Shown here one piece after another: positions 21,181 to 31,779 of a stretch of DNA of 64,000 bases. The notes under the pieces are model-generated. The model was not told the origin of the DNA. It ran no database searches and saw only the letters and a program-made list of their open reading frames with translations. Positions within the stretch are counted from its first letter, which is position 1; each line of letters begins with the position of its first letter. The position numbers were made by a program, and so were the translations under genes. The stretch is from Effrenium voratum (Eukaryota; Sar; Dinophyceae; Suessiales; Symbiodiniaceae), in assembly GCA_963377175.1 (NCBI GenBank), contig CAUJNA010002913.1, forward strand, positions 239,623-303,622, given 5' to 3'.

Positions 21181-21649
21181 ACTTGGTTGCTTTGCTGGGT
21201 GCGAAATAGCCATGAATTGAAACTAACATTTCAAGGGCATTTTTAGCTGATCGTCTCCCTACCAACCGCAGCCAGAAGCCACTCCCTCCTCCCCGTTTCC
21301 AGAGATCCCCCCACTTTTTGGATACAGTTCAATTTCCGCCCAAACCACTGTTATTCAATTTCCCCCACGGTTGATTACCTGTACACCTTTCACCTTTGAT
21401 ACAGATAGGGGAAGGATAGAAGTCTTGTACTTTACTATACCCGCGTTTTGAGGTTGGGTGTGGTTTGTTCACTTTCTGCGGGGTGCCTTGTTCAGGGTAC
21501 CCTTATTCAGGGGTTTGCTTGAAAGCTGGATAAAACGAGCTCGCCCTGTGTAAAACGAGCTCACTGATGACAAAGGTCCTTTACTTCCAGTTTCAACATG
21601 AGTATCTTGCCGGGCGCTAGATAGCACACTATTGCAACTTCCTTTCCAG

Positions 21650-21711
21650 GTGGACAGTTGCTTACTGCCCCGACCTATTTTGGACGTTTCGCTGTAAACG
21701 CGGCCTTCGAG
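21650..21711 (+). CDS. exon 1 of a phase-consistent pair
   Basis: A strong acceptor AACTTCCTTTCCAG (ends 21649) and a textbook donor GAG|GTGAGT (21712) bound 62 bp. With one base before the frame it reads TVAYCPDLFWTFRCKRGLR and ends with one base over. This joins the next exon's frame across a 55-bp intron. If the intron is not spliced, the same start reads on as RGESYAMDEARAALRWAPRR, which is also plausible; a third frame reads GQLLTAPTYFGRFAVNAAFE. Confidence 0.65.
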
Positions 21712-21766
21712 GTGAGTCCTACGCCATGGACGAGGCCCGTGCGGCGCTGCGCTGGGCCCCTCGCAG

Positions 21767-21857
21767 GCGATGGGACCTGGGCGTCTTGGGAACGCCTGGC
21801 GCGATTTCAAGCGAAGCTGAGCCCCTTGCCCAACCAAAAAGCAATGGCTTGTTACGT
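21767..21857 (+). CDS. exon 2 of the 21.7-kb pair
   Basis: It follows TGGGCCCCTCGCAG (ends 21766) and is bounded by GTAAGA at 21858. In the phase left by exon 1 it reads GDGTWASWERLARFQAKLSP then LPNQKAMACY, open throughout. The intron would be 55 bp. Donor, acceptor and phase agree, which makes this the best-supported splice pair on this part of the plus strand. Function unknown. Confidence 0.6.
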
Positions 21858-22640
21858 GTAAGATTGGAACATACCAGAAGGACCAGAAGTAGCAAACAGT
21901 TGGGCATGTTTCGGTTGATTCCCTGTCCACGTCTTCGGAGCATCCTTGGGACAAGGAAACCTTGGGTCACGGACTCGGCAATCACAGACCCGACTGATTT
22001 GCCATGCCCACTTTGGATTGTGAACAGTATGCACTCGTCTGCATGCCTTGGTGCCAAGTTTTGAGAACCTTTGTTCGTTACCTTTGTTGGGGTCCTAAAT
22101 CTTTCTTCAACACATTCGGTGTGGAACATTGTTGTTGACAATTCGATTCATCACGTCCAATAGTCTACTCAGCTGCTGTGTGCGGTGCGCAATTGTTTGC
22201 GTGCCGTGAAAGAGAAGCGACCGTTCTGTCATAGTATTATCTATTGACTTTCCATGCCTAGTCTCATGAATGATGGTTGCCTTCCCTCACAGCTATGTTT
22301 GCGCTTATGTCTGATGAAACAGGCTAGTGGCGGCTTCAGCTTCATGAGTAGTCAACCACATGTTCAAATGCGTTGTGTGCTTTGGCAGGTAGTCGCAGTC
22401 GGGAGGACTTACTCCCAGGACAACGGCCATGTCAACTGTGCCATGGTCAAATACTCAGTGATGTAGGTATAGGGAGGATCAACGCCACTCTTGAGTATAG
22501 TTCAAGGATGTCCACAGCCAATGCAATGTTTCCATTTGAAGAAGTCATGACCATGGCCCTGATCAGTTTCTCACCGCAGCACTCCGGATGCACAGCAGCC
22601 GTTTTCGGTGGGCGTGTCACGTGTCCCGTCCTTACGGCAG

Positions 22641-22806
22641 GCTCGAGCCCCTTCGACAGGCGGAGCTGATTGTTTGCACCTTCCCCACGGCTGCTCGTCA
22701 GCACCGCGCCATTTGTGCCATGGCCAAACTCCTGGATATTTGCCAGAAAACTATGGCTATGAGCCCCTTAAGACGTTTGACAACCATGAAGGTTCCTCTT
22801 AAGTAA
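22641..22806 (+). CDS. candidate exon, Ala/Leu-rich basic peptide
   Basis: The acceptor is CCGTCCTTACGGCAG ending at 22640. The frame, after one base, reads LEPLRQAELIVCTFPTAARQ, continues HRAICAMAKLLDICQKT, and stops with TAA at 22804-22806. The helical, Cys-containing pattern looks protein-like. An alternative frame is less coherent. No family recognised. Confidence 0.55.
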
Positions 22807-23198
22807 GCCATCACCGTGATCCACGCAAGGATTGAGGGCACATTTGTCCGTCGCGCAAGCTTGCTTAGACTGTCTCAGGAATTGGGCCGAACATCGTGGT
22901 CAAAGGGACAATCACGTATTTGGACTGAATAGGAAATATCGGTTTGGCGCAAAACTGGGCAACCCCCAAAACATGGGCGGCTTTCCTTTCGCTCCTCTCT
23001 AGAAATAGGCCCCCCGAACATGAACCGAAAGCTCATTGAGCGAAACATTCTGAACAACGGGATATAATGGGATTTGGACTGCAACCCCAAAACGTTTTAA
23101 GTCATGAGAAGCGTGTTTGTTCAATCAACTTCTGAGGAAATCTCACCCCGGTATCATATTGGGCAACCTTTACAAGGGGTGCGTCTGGTGGCAACGAG

Positions 23199-23255
23199 GT
23201 TCTGTGCGTCCTGCTGCACGAGCTGTTGCCAGAGAGCCGGACTCAGCTGAAGATG
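23199..23255 (+). CDS. candidate 57-bp exon, Leu-rich
   Basis: It lies between AACGAG (ends 23198) and GT at 23256. Nineteen codons in phase 0 read VLCVLLHELLPESRTQLKM. The frame is also open on both sides, so the exon may be longer. GC-rich against AT-richer flanks. Confidence 0.5.
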
Positions 23256-23674
23256 GTTGCAACTGGCTCTCTCACAAAAGGGGTGGGCGGGCAGCCTTAC
23301 CCACAAAGTGTCCTTTTTTGGGAACTCTTATTCAGGTTGGTGAATCACTGCAATTCACCCACATTCCGTGATTGGAGGTTTGAATGGAACAGAAAATGGA
23401 ATGGGAGGTACAGTTTGGCTGACCAGCGACTGATGACCGCTGCCCATAGCTGACAAGATTTACTGTACTTGTGACCCCCTTTCGCAAGAAGACGCAAGGG
23501 GGCCAAGTGCAAATTCACATCCGTTTATTTTAGAGGGAGACCCCTCTGTTCCCAAGAAGGAAGCAGTTTCCTCAAAAGGAGTATCTTTGTTCCAACAATA
23601 GAAGTGGACAGCCTCAAAAGACAACCAGTTTTCCCAGACCTTCCTTCCTGTCAGCTTCCGTTGTTGGAGGGTGT

Positions 23675-23830
23675 CAGAGTTTCTTCAGCTGAGGACGGCC
23701 CAGCTCTACGTAGCCATCGCCAATCCTCTCTTTGCAGCGCCAGGCTGCACGAAGCAGGAGGACAGAACGTGCGTGCCTGCAGCGAGGCGAGACCGAAAGA
23801 GCCCATCTGAAGAGAGGTGGGAAACTGAGG
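23675..23830 (+). CDS. candidate exon cluster, frame uncertain
   Basis: Several good acceptors occur close together (CTTCCTGTCAG, TTTCTTCAG, CCTCTCTTTGCAG). All three plus frames are open over 23690-23815: one reads SEFLQLRTAQLYVAIANPLF and another RQAARSRRTERACLQRGETE. Coding is likely but neither frame nor exon limits can be fixed by eye. The continuing 97-codon frame crosses a dispersed repeat at 23857, so it is probably not one exon. Confidence 0.4.
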
Positions 23831-24575
23831 TAGGCATCTACGAAGCAGGGGGGGTGACCCCAAAATGGTGGCTTTCCTTTGTGGGTTCGGTTTTTCACCT
23901 TCTCAGTGCTGGTGTTCTGCTTGGTGACTTTGAGGCACGCCTTGCTGAATATCTAGGAGCGTAAACAACTGATCTCACAAAGCACGGGCTTTGTATAGCG
24001 GGTCCATGCTCTGACCAGCGTGACTTGCTCGAATGGTTTGTTGCCAACAAACTCTGTAGTCTACGAGGGTTGGTTGGGCTAAGTCGTATTTTCTCTAGTA
24101 TTGGGCCCACAAGCGATCCAGACCCCCGATCCAGACCAACACGCAGGTGATCCAGACCGATCTAGACGTCCGCATCACTGCGGCAAACTCCATCCATGCA
24201 CGTTTCTTGAGCTATAGCCATGTATGTATATATATATAGACATATATTATAGCAGTATCACAAGCATATAGCTGCTGGATGTCTTGTCTCTCTGAGATGG
24301 CGCCGGCCCACACACTTGCACCTCGGATGAGGAAGCCACCCAAATTGGTCAGGTCCTCTGAAAGCATCCGCTTTGAATCTCGGCAATGTGCTCATGCAAG
24401 ACGAAGAAACGCTTGGGCGTAAGCCAGTTGTCGGCCGATTCTGCTAGTGCGAAAGTCCACGCAGGATGCCAGGACTGATTATTCTTTCTGAAATCATAGC
24501 AGTTCAACACATCGCAAAGTAAATCTACCTTAACTCTCGCAAAGTTTGAGCTGACCTTTGGTGGCCTCCGCCAAG

Positions 24576-24653
24576 AACCTGGAGGACTCGGAAGAACTCC
24601 AGAGCTTTCTGATGTCGCGAATGGCAGAAAACTCCTTGCGTTCGTGGGCGCAG
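24576..24653 (+). CDS. candidate 78-bp exon, amphipathic helix
   Basis: It lies between GCCTCCGCCAAG (ends 24575) and CAG|GTGCAA (24654). Exactly 26 codons in phase 0 read NLEDSEELQSFLMSRMAENS then LRSWAQ. The heptad-like pattern and the multiple-of-three length support it. A second plus frame is open for about 145 codons over 24500-24934 and cannot be excluded. Confidence 0.6.
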
Positions 24654-24755
24654 GTGCAATTCGGATCAACTCAGTGTGCTTGGGCGACTTGAGATCCGTG
24701 GTTCTGCTCTCACATCACTTGCCGCCGGAAGATGTTTCCGTGCGTGCGCGGCCAG

Positions 24756-24839
24756 GACTCGACGGTTCGAGACTGCGAAGCGGCCGAGGCGCAGGAGCGG
24801 CAGAGGCGCATACCATGCGAAACGAGCGACCCACGGTGA
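24756..24839 (+). CDS. candidate exon, Glu/Arg-rich helix
   Basis: It follows GCGCGGCCAG (ends 24755). The frame reads DSTVRDCEAAEAQERQRRIP and meets TGA at 24837-24839; a donor GTGAAA lies at 24836. It is in phase with exon 24576-24653 (both phase 0), with an intron of 102 bp. This makes a plausible second phase-consistent pair. Confidence 0.55.
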   Translation, partial: DSTVRDCEAAEAQERQRRIPCETSDPR

Positions 24840-25304
24840 AAAAGGATATGAAAAACTTCACAAGGGCCCAATATCTTTTACAGGCTGTGACAATCGAAAC
24901 CGGCCTGCTGTTTATATTGCAAGATCAAGCCTGATTCCAAGAGATTAGGTGGCAGGAATTTAAAGCGATGCTTTTGCTTGCCCAGGCAAACAACGCTGAG
25001 ACGAGTAGCTAATCTATGACCACACTTGAGCCGGCACCTGGCAAACATCTCACAATCACTTGGAAGGACTCGCTGAGGGCAGGAATGAGCCCGATGCTTG
25101 ATAAGTGTGTTGCTGATAATCTTGATAACTGTATCATTCCATTATTCTCATCCATCGCGCTTTTGTCAATTGTCCAAGATGCCGGGCACCTGTTCATCGT
25201 GTGTGTGTGTCTGTGGTGTGTGTGTCTGTGTGTGTGGCTAGGAATTTCATATCCGCCTCAAAAGTGGTCGGCGGACGTAAATCCTGTCAGCAGAAAATAT
25301 CAGG

Positions 25305-25444
25305 TAGAATCTGGGAGTGACGGCCAGCAAGCTGCCCTGAAGGAGCCGGTGCGTCATGTTTGTCGTTTCCAGGTTTTTGTGCGAATCAGCCCGGGTGGGG
25401 TTGTAACTTCACGCCAAGTGATGAGCATGTTCGGGATTGTGTGA
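25305..25444 (+). CDS. candidate exon
   Basis: It follows AAATATCAG (ends 25304). The phase-0 frame reads VESGSDGQQAALKEP and continues VFVRISPGGVVTSRQVMSM, with TGA at the end. GT at 25350 and TTTCCAG at 25371 would imply a 22-nt intron, which is too short, so it is treated as one open exon. It follows a TG microsatellite at 25199-25243. Confidence 0.45.
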
Positions 25445-25507
25445 AGCACCCCTCTTCCAGCCGGCTTAGCTGCATTTCTTTCACGGGGTCCCTTTCTTCT
25501 CAAAAGG

Positions 25508-25608
25508 AGGAAAAAGCTGAACCCTGGTTGCTCTCCGCCGTGCTCCGCACCGGCTTGGGTGAGAAGTTCCAGCTGGATTCAAGCGGGCTGGTTTCTTCCC
25601 ACGTTTGA
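25508..25608 (+). CDS. candidate exon
   Basis: The frame after CTCAAAAG reads EEKAEPWLLSAVLRTGLGEK and continues to TGA at about 25608. GT at about 25560 (GG|GTGAGA) would be a canonical donor. GC-rich core 25530-25590. Confidence 0.45.
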
Positions 25609-25730
25609 AGGATCCCGAATGGTTGAAAGGGCATGCCACAAAATGTTTTTCAGTCCAAGAAACCAGTAGTCTATGAACCATCGGGGGAAACTTTCCACCT
25701 CCGCTTGTCACCCGTTTGACTCCACGAGAG

Positions 25731-25812
25731 GAGTTCCTCCTCGCTTTTCGCTCCATGCTGGCCAAAGACAAGCTGGTTCGGGGTGTGGCGGCCTACACCG
25801 TGCCTTGGCACG
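25731..25812 (+). CDS. candidate exon, unknown protein
   Basis: It follows CCACGAGAG (ends 25730) and is bounded by GT at 25813. The phase-0 frame reads EFLLAFRSMLAKDKLVRGVA then AYTVPWHG. The helical, basic/hydrophobic composition is convincing. An alternative acceptor lies two bases upstream, which would change the phase. No family recognised. Confidence 0.6.
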
Positions 25813-26114
25813 GTGCTCTCTCTGGTGCCGAGCCCAAATGCAAGTCAAGTGGCGGTGAATCAGCTGGAGGTTGTTCCCGCCATACAATCAACCGTGAACG
25901 ATTCCCTTGCACATTCCTGCAAGTCAGTCAGAATTTTGTTAAGCCTGGGTTCTCATTGTGGTGAAAGCAAGTTAACCAGGACTATCTCCTTCGAGCATAT
26001 TTGAGCAGGGGGCACGCACGGGCGTATGGGTGTGCATGCAGAAACATGCAGCAAAGGAGAGAAAACATCCATGTGTGGCGAATTGCCAATTCTCATCTCT
26101 TCGCAGTGCGTTAT

Positions 26115-26227
26115 TTCATATCGAGACAGCTCACTCGGGGGGGGAGGCCTACGCAAAGCTTCTCCTGTACGTACTGCGGACATGTTTTTGGAGGACGTGT
26201 TCCTGGATCTATGTTGAAGGGGTTTGA
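26115..26227 (+). CDS. weak candidate exon
   Basis: One of three open frames reads TAHSGGEAYAKLLLYVLRTC and ends WIYVEGV with TGA. Possible acceptor ATATCGAG. GC-rich only in part. Confidence 0.35.
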
Positions 26228-26246
26228 GACTTGGTTTAAAGATCCT

Positions 26247-26425
26247 CTATCCATCCATCCATCCATGCATTCGTGCATCCATGCATCCATCCATTCAAGA
26301 ATCCATGCATCCAGTACTTGCGTACTGGGTATTGCTACCGACCCCTGGGATTCCCACCATCACCACCATCACCACCATCACCACCACCACCATCACCACC
26401 ATCACCACCATCACCACCATCGTTT
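26247..26425 (+). repeat. CCAT and CACCAT microsatellites
   Basis: (CCAT)n with CATG variants spans 26247-26320, then about eleven CACCAT-type units lie at 26357-26425. They encode poly-His or poly-Thr in the large ORF 26001-26555, which I take to be an artefact of the repeat. Confidence 0.9.
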
Positions 26426-26774
26426 ACCTCAAGAGTTTGATCTCCTAAACCATTCTTTTGATGGGGATTGCAATCAGGCCACTTGCCACCCAGATGGTGG
26501 CCTTGTCGCAAATGGCGACCTGGGGAAAAGGCTCTGGGCTAATAATGTCGTTTGATTTGTGAGTAAGGTGAAGCTGGCCGTGGCTCGCGAGCAAAGAACA
26601 AATCTTATGAGAAGCTCACATGAGTGAAAACCGTTGAGAGCCCGGCGCGGTGCCGCAGTGCATATGTTTATCAGAGGGTGTGTCAGCGGACAGCTTGCGG
26701 TTGCGCCGGCGCTTGTACCCTTGACAATTTAGAGTTTGAAACCATTTGGGTTACCCATGGTGCTGCCCGTCTAG

Positions 26775-26849
26775 GTGACGGCTGCGCTGGTGGCATACCA
26801 GGCTTGGTCCGCCGGGCTGCCTTCTGCCATTCACGATGGGCTGATCTGA
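26775..26849 (+). CDS. candidate terminal exon
   Basis: The acceptor is GTGCTGCCCGTCTAG ending at 26774. Twenty-four phase-0 codons read VTAALVAYQAWSAGLPSAIH then DGLI and TGA. Composition is GC-rich. The stop may be beyond an unseen donor. No family recognised. Confidence 0.5.
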   Translation: MTAALVAYQAWSAGLPSAIHDGLI

Positions 26850-26879
26850 TGTTTCCAAGGGGCACAATATATGACACGT

Positions 26880-27290
26880 ACAACCAGTGTCAAATATATG
26901 ACAAGTCATGTTATATATATATATAACAAAAGGCAAAGAAACACATAACATATGTTACCAGATATGAATATATAACATGTGTGCATGTTATACATTGGAA
27001 TGACACAACCACCCCCGCCCGGGGAACTTGGCCCCCCGCAAGCCTCAACCAGTCTAGACTAAACTAAACCAACCCTTGACCAGCCCGCGGGGAGGGGGAG
27101 GGCAATCCTGATCACATGATACGTAGATATATATATATATATACATATATGTGTGTGGATGTTATGGTTTGATAATTTATATACATATAATTATATATAT
27201 ATATATATTTATGCGCTGACAGATGTTGGTATTTATACAATATTATCTGTATATGTATATATGTATATATTATAATGAGCATGGAACTGG
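26880..27290. repeat. AT-microsatellite region
   Basis: Repeated TA runs (26912-26925, 27128-27150, 27195-27212, 27250-27270) with TATACATA variants form palindromic AT-rich DNA. No coding island is seen from 26850 to about 28100. Confidence 0.85.
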
Positions 27291-28154
27291 CCTGAACCTC
27301 ACAGCCGTGGCAGTCAGGGCCCGAAGGTTGCCTGGTTCATGCCACAGTTTGTTCGAGAGCAGCCGAAGACAGAATACCTCAACGCCTGTCCTATGAAAAC
27401 CGTTTGTTCTGTGGCATCCTCTAATACTTTTTTTGTTTGGTGGTTTTCGCGCGAAGAATGGTCTTCCCTTTTTCTGGGTGGTTTCGTCGGCTTTTTTGCC
27501 AAATCTCTACTGCCACATTCAAGCTGGACCACGGTTCGTGGCCCAACCCAGTAGGGAATTGTCCTTTTTCCCCTTTTTGTGAAGAGGGTTTCAAATTCAA
27601 GTTATGTCAGCTACTGGAGGGTTTCCTTGAAAGTCAACTACCATGGAAAAGGTTGCCCTTGTTCCCATGGAAATCCACTGGGGGTTTGGGGCAGCTTTGC
27701 AACGGATTCCTACCGCGCCAGGCAGGTGTGGTTCTACCTTTGGCAGGCCATTTCGGGGACAGCCAACTGCCGTTTGCAAGATGTGAGGTTTGGTCCAATT
27801 GTCAAAGGAAATCCATGACGATGGAGGCAATGGGTGTAGAACGGGTATCCCAACCTTTACCGCAGTGTGACGAGGTTTGTTTTTGTCCAGATTGTTTGTT
27901 TCATGGTTAACTTGCAGCGCTTTCAACTAGGGCCCGTGCTTTTGTACAGGGGAGTACATACTTGCTTCTTGCGGGTGGATGGTAAGCAAGTGTAAGCCCA
28001 TTTAGAGACCGGCTTGGCCTGGCTTAGCAAGTTGAAAGGGCATACCTTCTGAGACAGTGTTATAGTGTTATACCCCAGCCACAACTCCCCCAGAGGTCAG
28101 GGTTGCATGTTGTTTTTTGTCGAGAGTTGTTGTTTCATATTGTTTGCCCTGGGG

Positions 28155-28310
28155 TGGGAAATTCCCGACTGAATGGATGGTGACATTCCGGAGCAGGCCG
28201 CAAGCGACGAGCACGGCCTTTTTCTCCGAGGAGTCATGGCACATTCTGCATCTATATGGCGTTTTGGCCCCAATTGCAAGTGAGGCGCACACACACAATT
28301 GTCAGTCACA
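28155..28310 (+). CDS. weak candidate exon region
   Basis: A CpG-containing patch has two open frames: one reads DIPEQAASDEHGLFLRGVMA, and the 142-codon frame 28117-28545 covers the rest. No splice sites stand out. Frame uncertain. Confidence 0.3.
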
Positions 28311-29441
28311 GGGCATTGAGGAAAACCGAAGTGAGACACTGGCGCTATCCCTCAGGCATGTGGCAGCATGCGCTTGCCGGTATTGTTTCCAGCAGTGTCG
28401 GCAGGTCGCACGCACCGGGGGCTTTCAGTGTGTCTTTATAGTCGCACCTTTGAGTGCCGAGCCAGGCAAGGCTGGCCGATACCTGCCACAGCAGGCAAGG
28501 TTTCGAAGTCCCAGCTGGAAATTTGCGGAAGCGGGGGAGTCCTAAGGTTTGCCTAGGACTCCGAATGGGAATCGCATTCTACAGCACCCTTCAAACTGAT
28601 TGGTGGATTAAGTCCCCATGAAACCCTTCCCCACACGATCCACCATTGCAATGCATCCCCATTACAGGAACTGAACATTCTTGGCCATGATTTGAAAGTC
28701 TTGGCAAAGCCTGGGGCCACCAATCCGTCAGGATAGAGTCGCGTTTGGTTGGTGCGGCAACAAATGTCCCGCCCTGTTTTCGCCACTTTCGATTGGGTTT
28801 CCCGTGAAAGGAAGCCTTTGACAGCAACCTTCAACACCTTGAGAACCCTTTCACAAGGGCTTTCCAGAAATCATGGTGTCCTGTATTTTTCCTGGCCACT
28901 GAGCATCCGGCCACGCGCTGGCTCAGCTAGCGGACATTTGGTTGTCCAGCGGATGCTGCCAAATTTGAATGTTGTTTGACCCGCGGGCCAGGTTTCGATT
29001 TGACTTGAGTGAGCCGGGCAAGGGCCCAAGCATTTCCTGTTGTTTCCCTCTTTTTTTGTGCAAAACCTTTTTTCGCGGCGCTTGTCCCACCAAACTTGAC
29101 CTTGCGATCTTCTTATGCGCAGCGGCGGGAACGTGGGTAAGTTACTTTTATCTCGCGGGCGTGGCCACTGACAGACGGTACTCTCGCACGTTCGTGATTT
29201 TTCAGTGTCACTGAGGGTCAGGCGCCAATTTGGTGATTGAAGTGCCTCTGCTTTGACAAGAGGCTGTGTTTCAGCATGTCCTCTCAGCCCAGCTGTTAAA
29301 CGAAGCGCACAAGCTGAGCGCTAGAATTAGTCAGATCAAAGTTGCATCCAAAAAGCAATGTTTCTTCCACCCATCGGTAGATCGTACTAGGTATAAAAAA
29401 ATACCCATCGGTTCGGTATATATCGGTATATAGATACTTAC

Positions 29442-29555
29442 AAAGAGCTCCAACGCTTCGGAAGTTTCGCTTACGCTTTGCTTCGGCCAGGCCTCCTGGA
29501 AGGGGCCCGAAAGCCGCGAGGTGCTGATCGCACGCAGCCGCTTCCTGGAGACGGC
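29442..29555 (-). CDS. candidate minus-strand exon with GTAAGT donor
   Basis: On the minus strand, CCATGCCCCAG precedes 29555 and a canonical GTAAGT lies at 29441-29436. The open frame reads AVSRKRLRAISTSRLSGPF and then QEAWPKQSVSETSEALELF. The plus strand of the same DNA has a 200-codon open frame (29433-30039) with REVLIARSRFLETAWGMEIP, so the strand is not settled. The donor favours minus. Confidence 0.45.
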
Positions 29556-30074
29556 CTGGGGCATGGAAATTCCGCCCTCCGCCCAAAGGAGGGAACAAAA
29601 AAGACCCAGGCAGCGTAGCGCTTTTGTTGGTAGGGGCGTTGCCCATTTTGGCATGAGGCAAGCAGTAGAGCCTTTTCACATTTTTCTTTACTTTGGAAGC
29701 TGGTCTATGAGTGGCTCGAACCCAAAACAAGGGGATCCACTAGGCTCCAAATCTCGATGCATTCCAGGGCATGCACGTTCTGTTGAACGAGTAAGTTGTA
29801 GTCGTTGGATGAATTGGCGGGCCGCCATTCCCATCATGTTTGTGACCAGAAGGTGGGTGACTGAGGTGGGGCCCATCCGGATTCGTTGTCGGACGAATGC
29901 AAACCCACTGCACGGCCGTTCTAACATGCAACGAAACTGCCTCAGTGTATCAAAAGGGCCCAACGCGGAGAGGAAAATGGTTCAAACCAGGACCCAGGTT
30001 CCATGGCCGCGTTGCCACTCTTGGGGTCTAAATGATTAGAATGGAGTTGCGGGGCCTTCAAACCCAATTAAGCC

Positions 30075-30296
30075 ATGCTCGCGAGAAAATGGTGCGTGTA
30101 TTTATTCGGGACTAGGTGTTCTTTGCTAGCCGGTTCTGGCTGTGAGGCCTTTGGCGCTGCTTTCCGAAACCTGCTGACGGAGTTCCAGGACTGTTTTTTC
30201 CCATGTCAATGTGGTGCCCGGGTTTGCAGTGCGCTTGGTGTGCTTGCAATATTTGGGCTAGCAGCCGCAATAGCGTGTACGTCTGGGCAAATGTAA
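30075..30296 (+). CDS. candidate exon, Cys-rich with hydrophobic end
   Basis: A 73-codon frame from ATG 30075 ends in TAA. It has Cys residues through the middle and a C-terminal run GVLAIFGLAAAIACTSG that would suit a membrane helix. A GT after TTCCAG near 30190 could end an exon. No family recognised. Confidence 0.4.
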   Translation: MLARKWCVYLFGTRCSLLAGSGCEAFGAAFRNLLTEFQDCFFPCQCGARVCSALGVLAIFGLAAAIACTSGQM

Positions 30297-30446
30297 CGAG
30301 GGGCTCAGTGGATGTGGGCAAGATCCAGGGCAAACCATGCAACAGCGAGCCCTGAAGCTGACACCTTCTCAAGGCACACAACTCATCACGCCTGTCCCTG
30401 CCGCTGGACCAAGGAGTCTGAGAGCTCCTTGTCCTTTGTCTTTCAG

Positions 30447-30516
30447 CAGGAGGCGGGAGAAGAGATTGCAGCCGGCGGCTGGGAGCGAGTTGACAGAACT
30501 TCCAGACCCAGTCTTA
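30447..30516 (+). CDS. candidate exon, acidic
   Basis: The acceptor GTCCTTTGTCTTTCAG ending at 30446 is among the best in the window. Two frames are open: QEAGEEIAAGGWERVDRTSR (phase 0) and RRREKRLQPAAGSELTELPD. The latter continues, across one TGA at 30523-30525, into the frame of 30625-30768. Possible donor GT at 30517. Confidence 0.55.
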
Positions 30517-30624
30517 TGGTTTTGAGCGGCTTCCACATGCCATGAGTTCTGGGACTCTTCCGCTCGCCTTTTACGATACTCCTCTGATGATGGTTGTTTT
30601 CATATCTTCAACACAGCGTCCGGC

Positions 30625-30768
30625 ATGGCGACGTCGCCGGTTTTTAAGCTTGTGCAGCATCAATTGAAGCCAACTTGTTCTGTCGCTGGTGTGCCCCTCG
30701 CAGCGGCCATGAGTCTTTGGAACGCTGTGACCGGGACTTCGCAATTATTAAGCGATCATGGATTTTGA
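30625..30768 (+). CDS. candidate exon starting with ATG
   Basis: The frame from ATG 30625 reads MATSPVFKLVQHQLKPTCSV then AGVPLAAAMSLWNAVTG to TGA at 30766-30768. The frame is open upstream to TGA at 30523. CpG-rich start. It may be an N-terminal exon. No family recognised. Confidence 0.45.
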   Translation: MATSPVFKLVQHQLKPTCSVAGVPLAAAMSLWNAVTGTSQLLSDHGF

Positions 30769-31779
30769 CCGGCCATGAATTTCCCAGTATGTTCCACTCA
30801 ACTTGTTTTGGAATCCTGTGATGCTAACCCCCAGAAATAGAAGCTGCTGGTTTGTGACTTTGTGTCAACAAAGCGAGCAGATGCAAGTACTTCAGGCCGG
30901 CACGTACCTCAGCTATGAGGTGGGGCGCGAAATCCCGAGACAAGCAAACGACGTGGGGCTCCATTGGTAAAACACAGACGGTCGGCTCTGCGGCAATCAA
31001 GTTTAATAGGGCACCACCTGCACAGTGGCCAGTGGCTGGACAGGATTCCCTTCTCAATGCTGTCCAAGTGTGCCGGTGTGACAGTTCATATCAGTTCAAC
31101 TCTGACCAGGTCATTCTGGTAAGGACATGTTCTTTGCGGTGCAGTTGTTTGTCATGGTTCCTAAAAGGTCGCATGGGTAGAACCCAAAGACTAGATTTTG
31201 AGCGCTCAAGCGATCTATTCGCGCGAGGCAATGTTTTCTTGGCACGCAGCCAACTCTTGTCTGTACCAGCCGTAGAAGGTGTGGCAAACATAGTGCTTCG
31301 CTCGCTTGATGGTGGCCCTTTTTCACAAGCGGAATGTTGTGCTGCTATACTGGTGGTTGATGTCAGTCATTTCTTGGCCGCTCGAGCCACAAGAACCACA
31401 AGTTGATGCCCTTCTTGCCTTCAACATCATTCAAGTGATGGATCACAGCTTTTGTTGGAATCGAGTACTTGACGAATGACATCTCTCAGATTTGGGATTC
31501 GCGGGTCATCCATGGTCCAAGCAGTTGAAACCAAAACGCAACCCAAGATATTGGTGATGGCACGGGATGGCCGTATCTCCTGCTCACTTCCAGGTAGGCT
31601 TTGACCGAGGACGCGCCAATGGACATTTGCAGCTAGCCCACGAACTCACTGTAGGTTCTTTGCTTGGGGATGCGCGCCAATGTATGCGTTTTTCAAGGGT
31701 ATCCTTTTTGGGGCTTACAGTCTTTGTGCTAGAGGTGATCTCGCCTCTCACGGTAGAGCAAGTGGGCCCTTGGATGTCT

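Noticed and set aside
26001..26555. 184-codon ORF with a long poly-His tract
   Set aside because: The His run is the CACCAT microsatellite read in one frame; neighbouring frames give poly-Thr/Ile. No splice or coding support outside the repeat.
29636..29666. Possible dinoflagellate spliced-leader relic (CCCATTTTGGC followed by GAGGCAAG)
   Set aside because: Only a core of about 11-12 bases resembles the leader end; the rest mismatches. Not enough for a call.
30915..31406. 163-codon plus ORF from ATG
   Set aside because: A few ORFs this long are expected by chance; minus frames over the same DNA are equally protein-like and no splice or composition signal favours it.
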